Source: Gordonia asplenii (GTDB lineage: Bacteria; Actinomycetota; Actinomycetes; Mycobacteriales; Mycobacteriaceae). From it: a DNA stretch of 64,000 nt. Below the pieces are notes generated by a model. The model searched no databases and was not told the DNA's origin. It saw nothing but the letters and a program-made list of their open reading frames with translations. Every line of letters begins with the position of its first letter. Positions within the stretch are counted from its first letter, which is position 1. The position numbers and the translations under genes are program-made. Below, piece by piece: positions 19,230 through 26,965 of this stretch. The DNA is taken from assembly GCF_012933505.1 (NCBI RefSeq), contig NZ_JABBNB010000002.1, forward strand, positions 186,001-250,000. Direction: 5' to 3'.

Positions 19230-19966
19230 TGGGCAACCCGTTCCAGCCCGATCCATTCCGGCCCAGCCCTTTTCCGCCGGGTCGGAGCGCGAGTGCTGGC
19301 CCAGTTCCGCTGGTTGAGCCGGGTCGGAGCGCTAGCGCAGACCCGAGTCGAAACCACTACCCGACGCCGCCATTCCCGAAACCCACACGGCCGCTCACGG
19401 TCTGGATCGCGGTGCTCGCGCTTGGCGTCGCTGCGGTCGGGGCGATGGCGCAGATGGTGATAGCCGTGGTGGTGTTCAACACGGTCGACACCACCGTCAC
19501 GAGCGACGGCCGGTGGATTCATGTCACCGATCAGTACCGCACGATGTCGGGATGGGCGGTGGCGGTCCTCACCGTGATCGCTGTCTGCTTCGCCGTCGGA
19601 TACTGCGCGCTGGCCGTCGCAGTGTGGCGGGGACTGGCGTGGCCCCGGTACGCGGTGTCGGTGCTGGCGGTGTTCTCGCTGTTCGGCCTGCTCGGCGGTC
19701 CGGTGATTCTGGTGATGGTGATCGCCGGCGCGTTGGCCGCGGTGATGCTCTGGCTGCCGTCGTCGATGTTGTTCTGCACCGGCATCGCGATGAGCAAGGC
19801 GCCCCCGCCGTCGAATCCCTTCGCGCCGTCCGGCCCGCCCCATCCGAATCGGTACCAACCGAATCAGTACCAACCGAATCAGTACCAGCCGGATCAGTAC
19901 CGACCGAATCACTGGCCGCCGGATCCGCGGCACCCGACTCAGCAGGCGAATCCGTGGCAACGATGA
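19229..19966 (+). CDS. Pro-rich membrane protein with a repeat element in its reading frame
   Basis: 245 aa. The N-terminus is Pro-rich (GNPFQPDPFRPSPFPP). Two related PGRSASA segments then come from a dispersed DNA repeat lying in frame. Four hydrophobic helices follow between about residues 58 and 190. The C-terminal tail has tandem QYQPNQYQP units and ends in ANPWQR. It is organised like the first operon gene (disordered NPF region plus TM bundle) but with the tail at the other end. The start is set by the ATG sharing the last base of the GTPase stop. No family recognised. Confidence 0.75.
   Translation: MGNPFQPDPFRPSPFPPGRSASAGPVPLVEPGRSASADPSRNHYPTPPFPKPTRPLTVWIAVLALGVAAVGAMAQMVIAVVVFNTVDTTVTSDGRWIHVTDQYRTMSGWAVAVLTVIAVCFAVGYCALAVAVWRGLAWPRYAVSVLAVFSLFGLLGGPVILVMVIAGALAAVMLWLPSSMLFCTGIAMSKAPPPSNPFAPSGPPHPNRYQPNQYQPNQYQPDQYRPNHWPPDPRHPTQQANPWQR
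19309..19357 (+). repeat. Dispersed repeat copy inside a coding sequence
   Basis: Copy of the GCTGGTTGAGCC...GAGTCGAAACCAC family that otherwise sits between genes in this window (46.2, 56.2 and 40.8 kb). Here it is in frame and encodes part of the disordered N-terminus of the membrane protein. A related half-copy precedes it at about 19280-19302, which makes the PGRSASA motif appear twice in the protein. Confidence 0.8.
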
Positions 19967-20006
19967 GTGAGAAGATCGCGCTCCCAACACTTTCCGAGGT
20001 GAGTTG

Positions 20007-20525
20007 ATGAATGCAGACGCGCCGTCGACCGTCGGGTCGGTAACCTTCGGCATCGGCTGGGACGGTGTCGCGGCCGGGGGACGGCCCGATCTGGACCTCG
20101 ACCTGTCGGCCTACGCGCTCGACGGTGCCGGACGCATCGTGTCCGACGCGCACTTCGTGTTCTTCAACAATGCGATGTCGCCGGAGCGGGCGATCGTGCA
20201 CGTCGGACTGCCGTCGGCGCAGTTCCAGGAGACGATCGCGGTGCACACCGGGCAGTTGCCGCCCGCGGTGCAGCGCGTCGTCGTCGGGGTGACGGCCTAC
20301 AACGGTGAGGGCAACTTCGGCCGGTTCAGCGGAGGACACGTCGCGGTGTCCGACGCCAACGGCGGCCCGCTGGCCCGCTACGACTTGTACCTGCACATGG
20401 CCGGAGCACTGGCCGTCGCCTATGGCGAGGTCTACCGCGACGGCGCGGTGTGGCGCTTCCGAGCGCTGGGGGATCGTTTCGACAGCCTCGGTGCGATGGC
20501 CGCGGCGTACGGGGTGAATGTGTAG
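20007..20525 (+). CDS. TerD-family protein
   Basis: 172 aa forming a single TerD domain: FGIGWDGVA near the N-terminus, the acidic strand DLDLDLSAYALDGAGRI, the conserved FVFFNNAMSPERA and a GHVAVSD loop. TerD proteins bind calcium through acidic residues and belong to tellurite-resistance and general stress systems; biochemical output is poorly known. I chose the ATG at 20007, with GAGGTGAG about 5 nt upstream, over the TTG 3 nt earlier. It closes the operon, 40 nt after the previous stop. The next gene, infA, has its own promoter. Confidence 0.9.
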   Translation: MNADAPSTVGSVTFGIGWDGVAAGGRPDLDLDLSAYALDGAGRIVSDAHFVFFNNAMSPERAIVHVGLPSAQFQETIAVHTGQLPPAVQRVVVGVTAYNGEGNFGRFSGGHVAVSDANGGPLARYDLYLHMAGALAVAYGEVYRDGAVWRFRALGDRFDSLGAMAAAYGVNV

Positions 20526-20547
20526 GGCCGTGCGCCCGCCGTTCTGA

Positions 20548-20577
20548 TTGGCCGAACTTCAACGCATCGCGTAATAT
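20548..20577 (+). promoter_or_regulatory. Candidate infA promoter
   Basis: TTGGCC at 20548-20553 and TAATAT at 20572-20577 are separated by 18 nt, a plausible SigA-type promoter about 85 nt upstream of infA. It separates the translation genes from the TerD operon. Confidence 0.5.
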
Positions 20578-20660
20578 TGAGCGTTGGTGCGCACAGCGCG
20601 CCGAACCGAATCAAGTATTGGCTATCACACGCGAAGGCGTGAGCCGGGATCGCGGAGGAT

Positions 20661-20882
20661 ATGGCGAAGAAAGACGGGGCCATCGAGGTTGAGGGACGCG
20701 TAGTCGAGCCTCTGCCCAATGCAATGTTCCGCATTGAGCTGGAGAACGGCCACAAAGTTCTCGCCCACATCAGCGGGAAGATGCGGCAGCACTACATCCG
20801 TATCCTGCCCGAGGATCGCGTCGTCGTTGAGCTGTCGCCCTACGACCTCGCACGCGGCCGGATCGTGTACCGGTACAAGTAA
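20661..20882 (+). CDS. infA: Translation initiation factor IF-1
   Basis: 73 aa, the standard IF-1 length, with the OB-fold sequence [20 protein letters not shown], then [20 protein letters not shown] and the C-terminal [10 protein letters not shown]. It binds the 30S A site during initiation. A GCGGAGGAT Shine-Dalgarno precedes the ATG. In most actinobacteria infA leads directly into rpmJ-rpsM; here an opposite-strand glycosyltransferase gene lies between, and infA ends 6 nt from that gene's stop. Confidence 0.98.
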   Translation: MAKKDGAIEVEGRVVEPLPNAMFRIELENGHKVLAHISGKMRQHYIRILPEDRVVVELSPYDLARGRIVYRYK

Positions 20883-20888
20883 GCCGGT

Positions 20889-22115
20889 CTAAGGCCCGAC
20901 CGGTCGAGTCGGCCGGTGCAGCGTCGCCCCCGCGATCAGGATGGCGAGCGCTGCCAGGGCGAACCCATTGCCGATTATCTGCTGCCACCACGACCACGTC
21001 AGCTCGACGCCGTGGTGGCGCGGCAGGTACAGGTGTGCGCCCACGGCGTACACCACGCAAGCTCCACCGCCGGCCCAGGCGAGGCCGCGATTGACGCGGC
21101 CGGTCATGATCGCGTGGCCGAAGACGAGAATCGCCGGTGCTACCCACACCCAGTGGTGTGACCACGACACCGGCGAGATCAACAGCAGCACAACCGCATT
21201 CACCAAGAGTGCGGAGACCTCGTCGTCGGCGTCGAACAGTCGGCGCATCCAGATCCCGCCCAGCACGACACATGCCAGTCCGATGGTCAACCACAGCACC
21301 GTCGCGGCGGACCCGCTGAGGCCGAGCCGGAACAGCATTCCCTTGAGGGACTGGTTGGTCGCATAGAACGGCTGCCCGATCCGCGACGTGTCGCTCACCA
21401 CGTGCAGCCAGTACCGACGCGAATCGTCGGGGGCGAGCGCCCATCCGACGCCGGTCGCGACGATCCCGGCGGTGACCGCGGTCGCCAGCGCCCGCCAGTC
21501 GCGCTTGACGAGGAAATACAGCAGGAATCCCGCGGGCGTGAGCTTGACCGCCATGGCCACGCCGATCAACACACCGCGCGGCCAACGGCGCGATCGCGTC
21601 AGGGTGTCGAAGGTCACCATCGCCATCAGAACGATGTTCACCTGCCCGAAGCTCAGGTTCTCCCGCACCGGTTCGAGAAATACGCTCAGACCCGCGGCGC
21701 CGAGAACGATCGCCAGCGCCCGGTACCGGTCCATCCCGGGTGCGATCCGGCGCAGGATCAGCCACAGCGTGAACGTCAGCGCCGCGATCGACGCCAGAAA
21801 CACCACGGCTTCGGCGACCGGCAGGGACAGGACGGTCAGCGGAGCGAAGACCACGGCCGCCAACGGCGGATACGTGAACGGCAACCAGATGCCGTCGACG
21901 TGTGCCCACACGCTGTACAGATCGCCGTCGAGCCACATCGTCGCACCGTCGCGGTAGACCTGTAGATCGATATAGCCGCGCCACAGTGGAATCGCGAAAC
22001 CGATTGCGACGCAGCTGATGAGAACGGCGAAGCCGGCCGCCACCTCGGCGATCTGACGCGCCGACGGCGGGCTGGGGAGGGGCACCGATGAAGAATAGCG
22101 GGCACCGCCGGTCAC
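20889..22115 (-). CDS. GT87-family polyprenol-phosphate-dependent mannosyltransferase
   Basis: 408-aa polytopic membrane protein with roughly ten hydrophobic helices. The first periplasmic loop has the [12 protein letters not shown] motif with the conserved Asp of the GT87 (DUF2029) family. PENLSFGQ-like [11 protein letters not shown] and [12 protein letters not shown] are also family hallmarks. Relatives such as PimE add mannose from polyprenol-phosphate-mannose to cell-envelope glycolipids; the exact acceptor here is unknown. Start codons at 22115 and 22085-22090 are both possible. It lies in reverse orientation between infA and rpmJ. Confidence 0.85.
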   Translation of the reverse strand: MTGGARYSSSVPLPSPPSARQIAEVAAGFAVLISCVAIGFAIPLWRGYIDLQVYRDGATMWLDGDLYSVWAHVDGIWLPFTYPPLAAVVFAPLTVLSLPVAEAVVFLASIAALTFTLWLILRRIAPGMDRYRALAIVLGAAGLSVFLEPVRENLSFGQVNIVLMAMVTFDTLTRSRRWPRGVLIGVAMAVKLTPAGFLLYFLVKRDWRALATAVTAGIVATGVGWALAPDDSRRYWLHVVSDTSRIGQPFYATNQSLKGMLFRLGLSGSAATVLWLTIGLACVVLGGIWMRRLFDADDEVSALLVNAVVLLLISPVSWSHHWVWVAPAILVFGHAIMTGRVNRGLAWAGGGACVVYAVGAHLYLPRHHGVELTWSWWQQIIGNGFALAALAILIAGATLHRPTRPVGP

Positions 22116-22122
22116 CTGCGGT

Positions 22123-22152
22123 TTGCCTCGGTTGAACCACGTCGCGTAGCAT
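22123..22152 (+). promoter_or_regulatory. Candidate promoter for the rpmJ-rplQ operon
   Basis: TTGCCT at 22123-22128 and TAGCAT at 22147-22152 with an 18-nt spacer. It lies just upstream of the divergent GT87 start and about 200 nt before rpmJ. A dedicated promoter is expected because infA has been separated from the ribosomal genes. Confidence 0.4.
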
Positions 22153-22349
22153 GGACCGCTGGTGTGTCGATGACGTGTGGGCAGGTCTCATCCGCGTGGC
22201 GCACCGACCCGCGGTTCACTGGTGTCGAACCTAACACGACGACGCCGCGACCGCAGCGAACTTCTTTGGCATCCGCCAGGGGAAATCAGTTCTCGACGCC
22301 GCAGGCACAGCCGTGCCCGACGCCGAGTGGGACAACAGGAGAAGCTGAC

Positions 22350-22463
22350 GTGAAGGTCCAGCCGAGCGTCAAGCCGATCTGTGAGAAGTGCAAGGTGATC
22401 CGCCGTAACGGTCGGGTCATGGTGATCTGCGAGAACCTGCGTCACAAGCAGCGTCAGGGCTGA
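22350..22463 (+). CDS. rpmJ: 50S ribosomal protein L36 (bL36)
   Basis: 37 aa from a GTG start with an AGGAG Shine-Dalgarno about 9 nt upstream. It carries the zinc-type pattern [20 protein letters not shown] and ends NLRHKQRQG. The pattern is C-x2-C ... C ... H, the zinc-binding (C+) form of L36. About 175 nt separate it from rpsM. Confidence 0.97.
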   Translation: MKVQPSVKPICEKCKVIRRNGRVMVICENLRHKQRQG

Positions 22464-22638
22464 TCAGCGCCTTTCTACAGGGACGCTTGAGAACAGCGCA
22501 CAACTGAATATCGAGACGAAACTTCCAGCACCAGCGGAGACACACGGGTCGCCGCCTACCTTCGGACCAGAGGCCGGAGCCTGAAAGCAAGCAGGGCGGA
22601 CTGGGAGCAGACCTCTGAAAAGTTAAGGAATACCCCAC

Positions 22639-23007
22639 ATGGCACGTGTTGCTGGTGTGGATCTTCCCCGCGAGAAGCGGTTGGAGATCGCACTTACCTA
22701 CATCTACGGAGTTGGTCGTACCACCTCCAAGGAAATCCTGGCTGGTACCGGTCTCTCGGCCGACCTGCGCGCCAAGGATCTGACCGACGCAGACGTCACC
22801 AAACTGCGTGAGTACATCGAAGCCTCGGTGAAGGTCGAAGGTGACCTGCGCCGCGAGGTTCAGGCCGACATCCGACGCAAGATCGAGATCGGCTGCTACC
22901 AGGGTCTGCGCCACCGTCGTGGCCTGCCCGTTCGCGGTCAGCGCACCAAGACCAATGCCCGCACTCGCAAGGGCCCGAAGAAGACCATCGCCGGGAAGAA
23001 GAAGTAA
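22639..23007 (+). CDS. rpsM: 30S ribosomal protein S13 (uS13)
   Basis: 122 aa, beginning [20 protein letters not shown] with the characteristic [10 protein letters not shown] turn and the basic C-terminal [20 protein letters not shown]. It sits in the 30S head and contacts 50S. First gene of the alpha-operon segment. Its stop overlaps the rpsK start (TAATG). Confidence 0.98.
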   Translation: MARVAGVDLPREKRLEIALTYIYGVGRTTSKEILAGTGLSADLRAKDLTDADVTKLREYIEASVKVEGDLRREVQADIRRKIEIGCYQGLRHRRGLPVRGQRTKTNARTRKGPKKTIAGKKK

Positions 23008-23414
23008 TGCCTCCGAAGTCACGTAGCGCAGGCCCCAAGAAGGGCACTCGTCGTCGCGATAAAAAGAACGTTCCGCACGGCCAGGCGCACATCAAGTCGA
23101 CGTTCAACAACACCATCGTTTCGATCACCGAGCCCAACGGCAATGTGATCAGCTGGGCCAGCTCGGGCCACGTCGGCTTCAAGGGTTCGCGTAAGAGCAC
23201 CCCGTTCGCCGCGCAGCTCGCCGCCGAGAACGCCGCCCGCAAGGCGCAGGAGCACGGCGTCAAGAAGGTCGACGTATTCGTCAAGGGGCCGGGCTCGGGC
23301 CGCGAGACCGCGATCCGTTCGCTGCAGGCCGCCGGACTCGAGGTCGGCACCATCTCTGACGTCACCCCGCAGCCGCACAACGGTTGCCGTCCGCCCAAGC
23401 GGCGCCGGGTCTAG
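23007..23414 (+). CDS. rpsK: 30S ribosomal protein S11 (uS11)
   Basis: 135 aa. Contains the S11 core [20 protein letters not shown], the [14 protein letters not shown] segment and the terminal [13 protein letters not shown]. It forms part of the 30S platform. Overlaps rpsM by one base and is 23 nt from rpsD. Confidence 0.98.
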   Translation: MPPKSRSAGPKKGTRRRDKKNVPHGQAHIKSTFNNTIVSITEPNGNVISWASSGHVGFKGSRKSTPFAAQLAAENAARKAQEHGVKKVDVFVKGPGSGRETAIRSLQAAGLEVGTISDVTPQPHNGCRPPKRRRV

Positions 23415-23437
23415 CGGGAAGGTAAGGAACTAGGACA

Positions 23438-24043
23438 ATGGCTCGTTATACCGGACCAGCAACTAAGAAGTCCCGTCGTCTGCGCGTCGACCTCGTCGGC
23501 GGAGACCAGGCGTTCGAACGTCGCCCCTACCCGCCGGGCCAGCACGGCCGCGCGCGCATCAAGGAGAGCGAATACCTGCTCCAGCTGCAGGAGAAGCAGA
23601 AGGCTCGCTTCACCTACGGCGTCATGGAGAAGCAGTTCCGTCGCTACTACGAGGAAGCCAACCGTCGCTCCGGCAAGACCGGTGACGAGTTGCTTCGCAT
23701 CCTCGAAACCCGTCTGGACAACGTCGTCTACCGTGCCGGCCTCGCCCGCACGCGTCGTCAGGCACGTCAGATGGTCAGCCACGGCCACTTCACCGTCAAC
23801 GGTGTCAAGGTCGATGTGCCCAGCTACCGCGTCGGCCAGTACGACATCATCGACGTCCGCCCGAAGTCGTTGGCGACCACTCCGTTCCAGATCGCCAAGG
23901 AGCTCGTCGGCGATCGTCCGGTTCCGGCGTGGCTGCAGGTGGTTCCGTCGACGCTGCGCATCCTCGTGCACCAGGTGCCCGAGCGCGCGCAGATCGACGT
24001 GCCGCTGACCGAACAGCTGATCGTCGAGTTCTACAGCAAGTAG
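23438..24043 (+). CDS. rpsD: 30S ribosomal protein S4 (uS4)
   Basis: 201 aa. The S4 RNA-binding domain is evident (ETRLDNVVYRAGLARTRRQA then RQMVSHGHFTVNG). S4 nucleates 30S assembly and in many bacteria represses its own operon. The N-terminus lacks the zinc cysteines, i.e. a zinc-independent form. Followed at once by a GC-rich hairpin. Confidence 0.98.
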   Translation: MARYTGPATKKSRRLRVDLVGGDQAFERRPYPPGQHGRARIKESEYLLQLQEKQKARFTYGVMEKQFRRYYEEANRRSGKTGDELLRILETRLDNVVYRAGLARTRRQARQMVSHGHFTVNGVKVDVPSYRVGQYDIIDVRPKSLATTPFQIAKELVGDRPVPAWLQVVPSTLRILVHQVPERAQIDVPLTEQLIVEFYSK

Positions 24044-24046
24044 TCC

Positions 24047-24068
24047 CACGGGGGCTCCGCCCCCCGTG
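24047..24068 (+). terminator. Hairpin between rpsD and rpoA
   Basis: CACGGGGG pairs with CCCCCGTG across a six-base loop, immediately after the rpsD stop. There is no strong T-tract, so it may attenuate rather than stop transcription before rpoA. Confidence 0.5.
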
Positions 24069-24182
24069 TACCCCGGACCGAGGCTCGTTCTGCGCAGTCT
24101 CGGTCGCCGGCCCGGCAACAGTGCCGGTCGGTTCGTAACCTAGGGCGTCAAATAGCGGGCGTCCACAAGGAGAAGCAACACA

Positions 24183-25235
24183 GTGCTCATTTCACAGCGA
24201 CCCACTCTGTCCGAAGATGTACTCGCCGAGAACCGCTCGAAGTTCGTCATCGAACCCCTCGAGCCGGGCTTCGGCTACACCCTGGGCAACTCGCTGCGGC
24301 GCACGCTGCTGTCGTCCATTCCGGGCGCGGCGGTCACCAGCATCCGCATCGATGGTGTTCTCCATGAATTCACCACCGTCCCCGGTGTGAAGGAAGATGT
24401 CACCGACATCATCTTGAACCTCAAGGGCCTCGTGGTGAGCTCCGAAGAGGACGAGCCGGTCACCATGTACGTCCGCAAGCAGGGACCGGGCGCCGTCACC
24501 GGTGCCGACATCGTGCCCCCGGCCGGTGTCACCGTGCACAACCCCGACCTGCACATCGCGACCCTGAACGACAAGGGCAAGCTCGAAATCGAGCTCGTCG
24601 TCGAGCGTGGTCGCGGTTACGTCCCGGCCGTACAGAACAAGGCCAGCGGTGCCGAGATCGGCCGTATCCCGGTCGACTCGATCTACTCGCCGGTCCTCAA
24701 GGTGACCTACAAGGTCGAGGCCACCCGTGTGGAGCAGCGCACCGACTTCGATCGTCTGGTGCTCGACGTGGAGACCAAGAACTCGATCACCGCTCGGGAC
24801 GCCCTGGCGTCGGCGGGCAAGACGCTGGTCGAGCTGTTCGGTCTGGCACGCGAGCTCAACGTCGAAGCCGAGGGCATCGAGATCGGGCCGTCGCCGGCCG
24901 AGGCTGATCACATCGCCTCGTTCAGCCTCCCGATCGAGGATTTGGAGCTGACTGTGCGCAGCTACAACTGCCTCAAGCGCGAAGGTGTGCACACCGTGGG
25001 TGAGCTCGTTGCACGGACCGAGTCCGACCTCCTCGACATCCGCAACTTCGGTCAGAAGTCGATCGACGAGGTCAAGGTCAAGCTGCACGGCCTGGGCCTG
25101 TCCCTCAAGGACAGCCCGGCCAGCTTCGATCCGTCGCAGGTCGCCGGTTACGACCCGGCCACCGGCACCTGGAGCGATGACGCGCAGCTCGACGCCGACG
25201 CCGGCGAGGACTTCGCCGAGACCGAGCAGCTGTAG
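24183..25235 (+). CDS. rpoA: RNA polymerase alpha subunit
   Basis: 350 aa from a GTG start with an AAGGAGAAG Shine-Dalgarno. The N-terminal dimerisation domain has [20 protein letters not shown]. The C-terminal domain has [16 protein letters not shown] and [14 protein letters not shown], which contact UP elements and activators. The acidic tail after residue 310 is usual for mycolata. Located between rpsD and rplQ as expected. Confidence 0.98.
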   Translation: MLISQRPTLSEDVLAENRSKFVIEPLEPGFGYTLGNSLRRTLLSSIPGAAVTSIRIDGVLHEFTTVPGVKEDVTDIILNLKGLVVSSEEDEPVTMYVRKQGPGAVTGADIVPPAGVTVHNPDLHIATLNDKGKLEIELVVERGRGYVPAVQNKASGAEIGRIPVDSIYSPVLKVTYKVEATRVEQRTDFDRLVLDVETKNSITARDALASAGKTLVELFGLARELNVEAEGIEIGPSPAEADHIASFSLPIEDLELTVRSYNCLKREGVHTVGELVARTESDLLDIRNFGQKSIDEVKVKLHGLGLSLKDSPASFDPSQVAGYDPATGTWSDDAQLDADAGEDFAETEQL

Positions 25236-25325
25236 TAGAGACCATCACCTGATCGTCCTCGTGCGCGCGCGCCCCGCGCGAGCGGGGATGATCCCGCCAC
25301 AACATCAGGACCAACGGAGACCACA

Positions 25326-26084
25326 ATGCCTAAGCCCACCAAGGGTGCCCGCCTCGGCGGGTCGGCCAGCCACCAGAAGGCGATCTTGGCGAACCTCGCC
25401 ACGTCGCTCTTCGAGCACGGCCGCATCACCACCACCGAAGCCAAGGCCAAGCGCCTGCGGCCGTACGCCGAGAAGCTCATCACCCATGCGAAGGCCGGCA
25501 AGCTGGCCAATCGTCGTGAGGTGCTCAAGAGCATCCGCGACAAGGACGTCGTGCACGTCCTGTTCGAGGAGATCGGCCCGTCGTTCGCGGACCGCAACGG
25601 CGGCTACACCCGCATCATCAAGACGCTGAACCGCAAGGGCGACAACGCTCCGATGGCTGTCATCGAGCTGGTCACCGGTTCGACCGCATCGTCGGAGGCC
25701 AACCGCGCCACCCGCGCGGCGGCGTCGAAGAAGGCCGCTGAGGCCAAGGCCGCCCAGAACGTCGTCGCCGAGGTCGAGGCCGACGCCGACGACGCCGCGG
25801 TCGCCAACGCCGACGCGGTCGCAGAGGCCGTCACCGACGAGTCGTCGGCCGTCGCGGCTGTCGAGATCGCAGGTTCGCATGCTCCTCTCGAGGACGGCAG
25901 CGCACCCGAGGGCTTCCCGATCAAGGGCAACGAGCAGTCGAAGCTGTACCACCGTCCCGGTACCCGCTTCTACGACAGCACCGTCGCGGAGATCTGGTTC
26001 GCCACCGACGCCGACGCGGAGGCCGCCGGCTACCAGCTGCCGCCGTCGCAGCAGCAGGATGCCGACGAGGCTTCGGAAGACTGA
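25326..26084 (+). CDS. rplQ: 50S ribosomal protein L17 (bL17), long sunset-domain variant
   Basis: 252 aa against 120-200 for typical L17. Residues 1-118 are the L17 core ([20 protein letters not shown] and [14 protein letters not shown] [20 protein letters not shown]). An Ala/Glu/Asp-rich low-complexity linker of ~70 residues follows. The last ~55 residues, with [20 protein letters not shown] and [17 protein letters not shown], match the short 'sunset' domain known from actinobacterial proteins and from an annotated L17 variant. The tail probably lies outside the ribosome core; its ligand is unknown. Confidence 0.95.
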   Translation: MPKPTKGARLGGSASHQKAILANLATSLFEHGRITTTEAKAKRLRPYAEKLITHAKAGKLANRREVLKSIRDKDVVHVLFEEIGPSFADRNGGYTRIIKTLNRKGDNAPMAVIELVTGSTASSEANRATRAAASKKAAEAKAAQNVVAEVEADADDAAVANADAVAEAVTDESSAVAAVEIAGSHAPLEDGSAPEGFPIKGNEQSKLYHRPGTRFYDSTVAEIWFATDADAEAAGYQLPPSQQQDADEASED

Positions 26085-26093
26085 TTTCCTCTA

Positions 26094-26130
26094 CGACAGC
26101 CCGCCATCGAGTCTCGGTGGCGGGCTGTCG
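26094..26130 (+). terminator. rplQ operon terminator
   Basis: CGACAGCCCGCC pairs perfectly with GGCGGGCTGTCG around a 13-base loop, about 10 nt after the rplQ stop. It ends the ribosomal operon and marks the left edge of the accessory region before truA. Confidence 0.7.
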
Positions 26131-26560
26131 TCGTTTGGGGACGTATCCTGAAATCGAGTCGTTGGCGAGGCGCCGGCGTGGGCATTCCCGCTGATCGTGC
26201 CATGCTGATTGAACCGGACCGAGCGCCGAGCTGAGCGAGCGCAACGAGTCGAAATGACGAGGGCCGGATTAGAAGCTTATGCACGTTGGCCGCCAGGGCT
26301 GGGTGCGGTCCGTTGTGTTCGGTGATCTCGGTGATCAGTCCTACTACTTCGGCGTGTCGTGATTGAGGTTGATGATGCGGTCCGCGCTGAATGCGGCGGC
26401 CAGCGTACGCAGTTCCTCAGCGCGCTCGCGGCTGTCGGGTTCCGCGGTGTTCTCCTGGGTTGAGCGTATACCTCTTTAGAAGCGTTGCTATCCCGTGATT
26501 ATCGTCCGCTAGGTCGGAGCGAGGCGGGATTTGCGTGGTTCGCTCCGGGGAGCGAATGGG
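26131..26560. other. Non-coding left flank of the accessory region, with repeat fragment and gene remnant
   Basis: No intact gene found. Around 26200-26255 there is a degenerate copy of the dispersed repeat (GAGCTGAGCGAGCGCAACGA, then GTCGAAA). A minus-strand open stretch at 26344-26475 looks like the end of a former gene and is listed separately. Confidence 0.5.
26344..26475 (-). pseudogene. C-terminal remnant of an unknown gene
   Basis: A 43-codon open stretch without a start codon, bounded upstream by TAA and ending in TAG. The encoded peptide has protein-like composition (ENTAEPDSRERAEELRTLAA then FSADRIINLNHDTPK), which suggests a decayed gene tail. I cannot name the family. It lies downstream of the RHH gene on the same strand but in another frame. 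Confidence 0.3.
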
Positions 26561-26713
26561 TCATGTGTTGGCGTGTTCATTGAGCCACTCGCGTAACGCC
26601 CCTTCCACGATTGTCTGGACCGATCTGTGCTGCAGCGCAGCGGCAACCTTGATCTGGACTATCAGGTCATCGTCTAGTCGTGTACCGAATGGTCGGGTAT
26701 GTCGCTTACCCAC
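26561..26713 (-). CDS. Small ribbon-helix-helix DNA-binding protein (antitoxin-like)
   Basis: 50 aa from a GTG start. The sequence has an RHH layout: a short beta strand (RPFGTRLDDDLIVQIKVAAA), then a helix-turn-helix (LQHRSVQTIVEGALREWLNE). Such proteins are usually antitoxins or plasmid regulators. The frame closes five codons upstream of the GTG, and the AAGG there directly abuts the start, so the initiation signal is weak. No toxin gene follows; the downstream stretch holds only a gene remnant. It may be an orphan antitoxin. Confidence 0.45.
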   Translation of the reverse strand: MGKRHTRPFGTRLDDDLIVQIKVAAALQHRSVQTIVEGALREWLNEHANT

Positions 26714-26965
26714 CCTTAATAAGTATCACCTTCGTATGCCTCATGTCGCAAGAATGAAACATTCTCGCGTACGTGAAATATTGTAGTGATGCAATCGTGT
26801 TAGCAATGAAACTCTCTTGCCTATTTGATGGTCAAATAGCAATATGATTGACCAGCGAACATGTGTGTAGCATATTTAAATAACTCATTGTCAACGGGTT
26901 GAATAAGGTTGGTAAACACCGAACTATTGGGGATGCATCCATTCACCAATCCCGATAGGACACGC
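26714..26965. other. AT-rich intergenic region upstream of the LGFP gene
   Basis: About 250 nt clearly richer in A+T than the rest of the window (for example AATGAAACATTCTC, ATATTTAAATAACTCATTG). It contains short imperfect inverted repeats such as GAATGTTTCA-like AGAATGAAACATTCT and TATTTGATGGTCAAATA. This composition suggests acquired DNA and probably holds the promoter of the LGFP gene. Confidence 0.5.
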
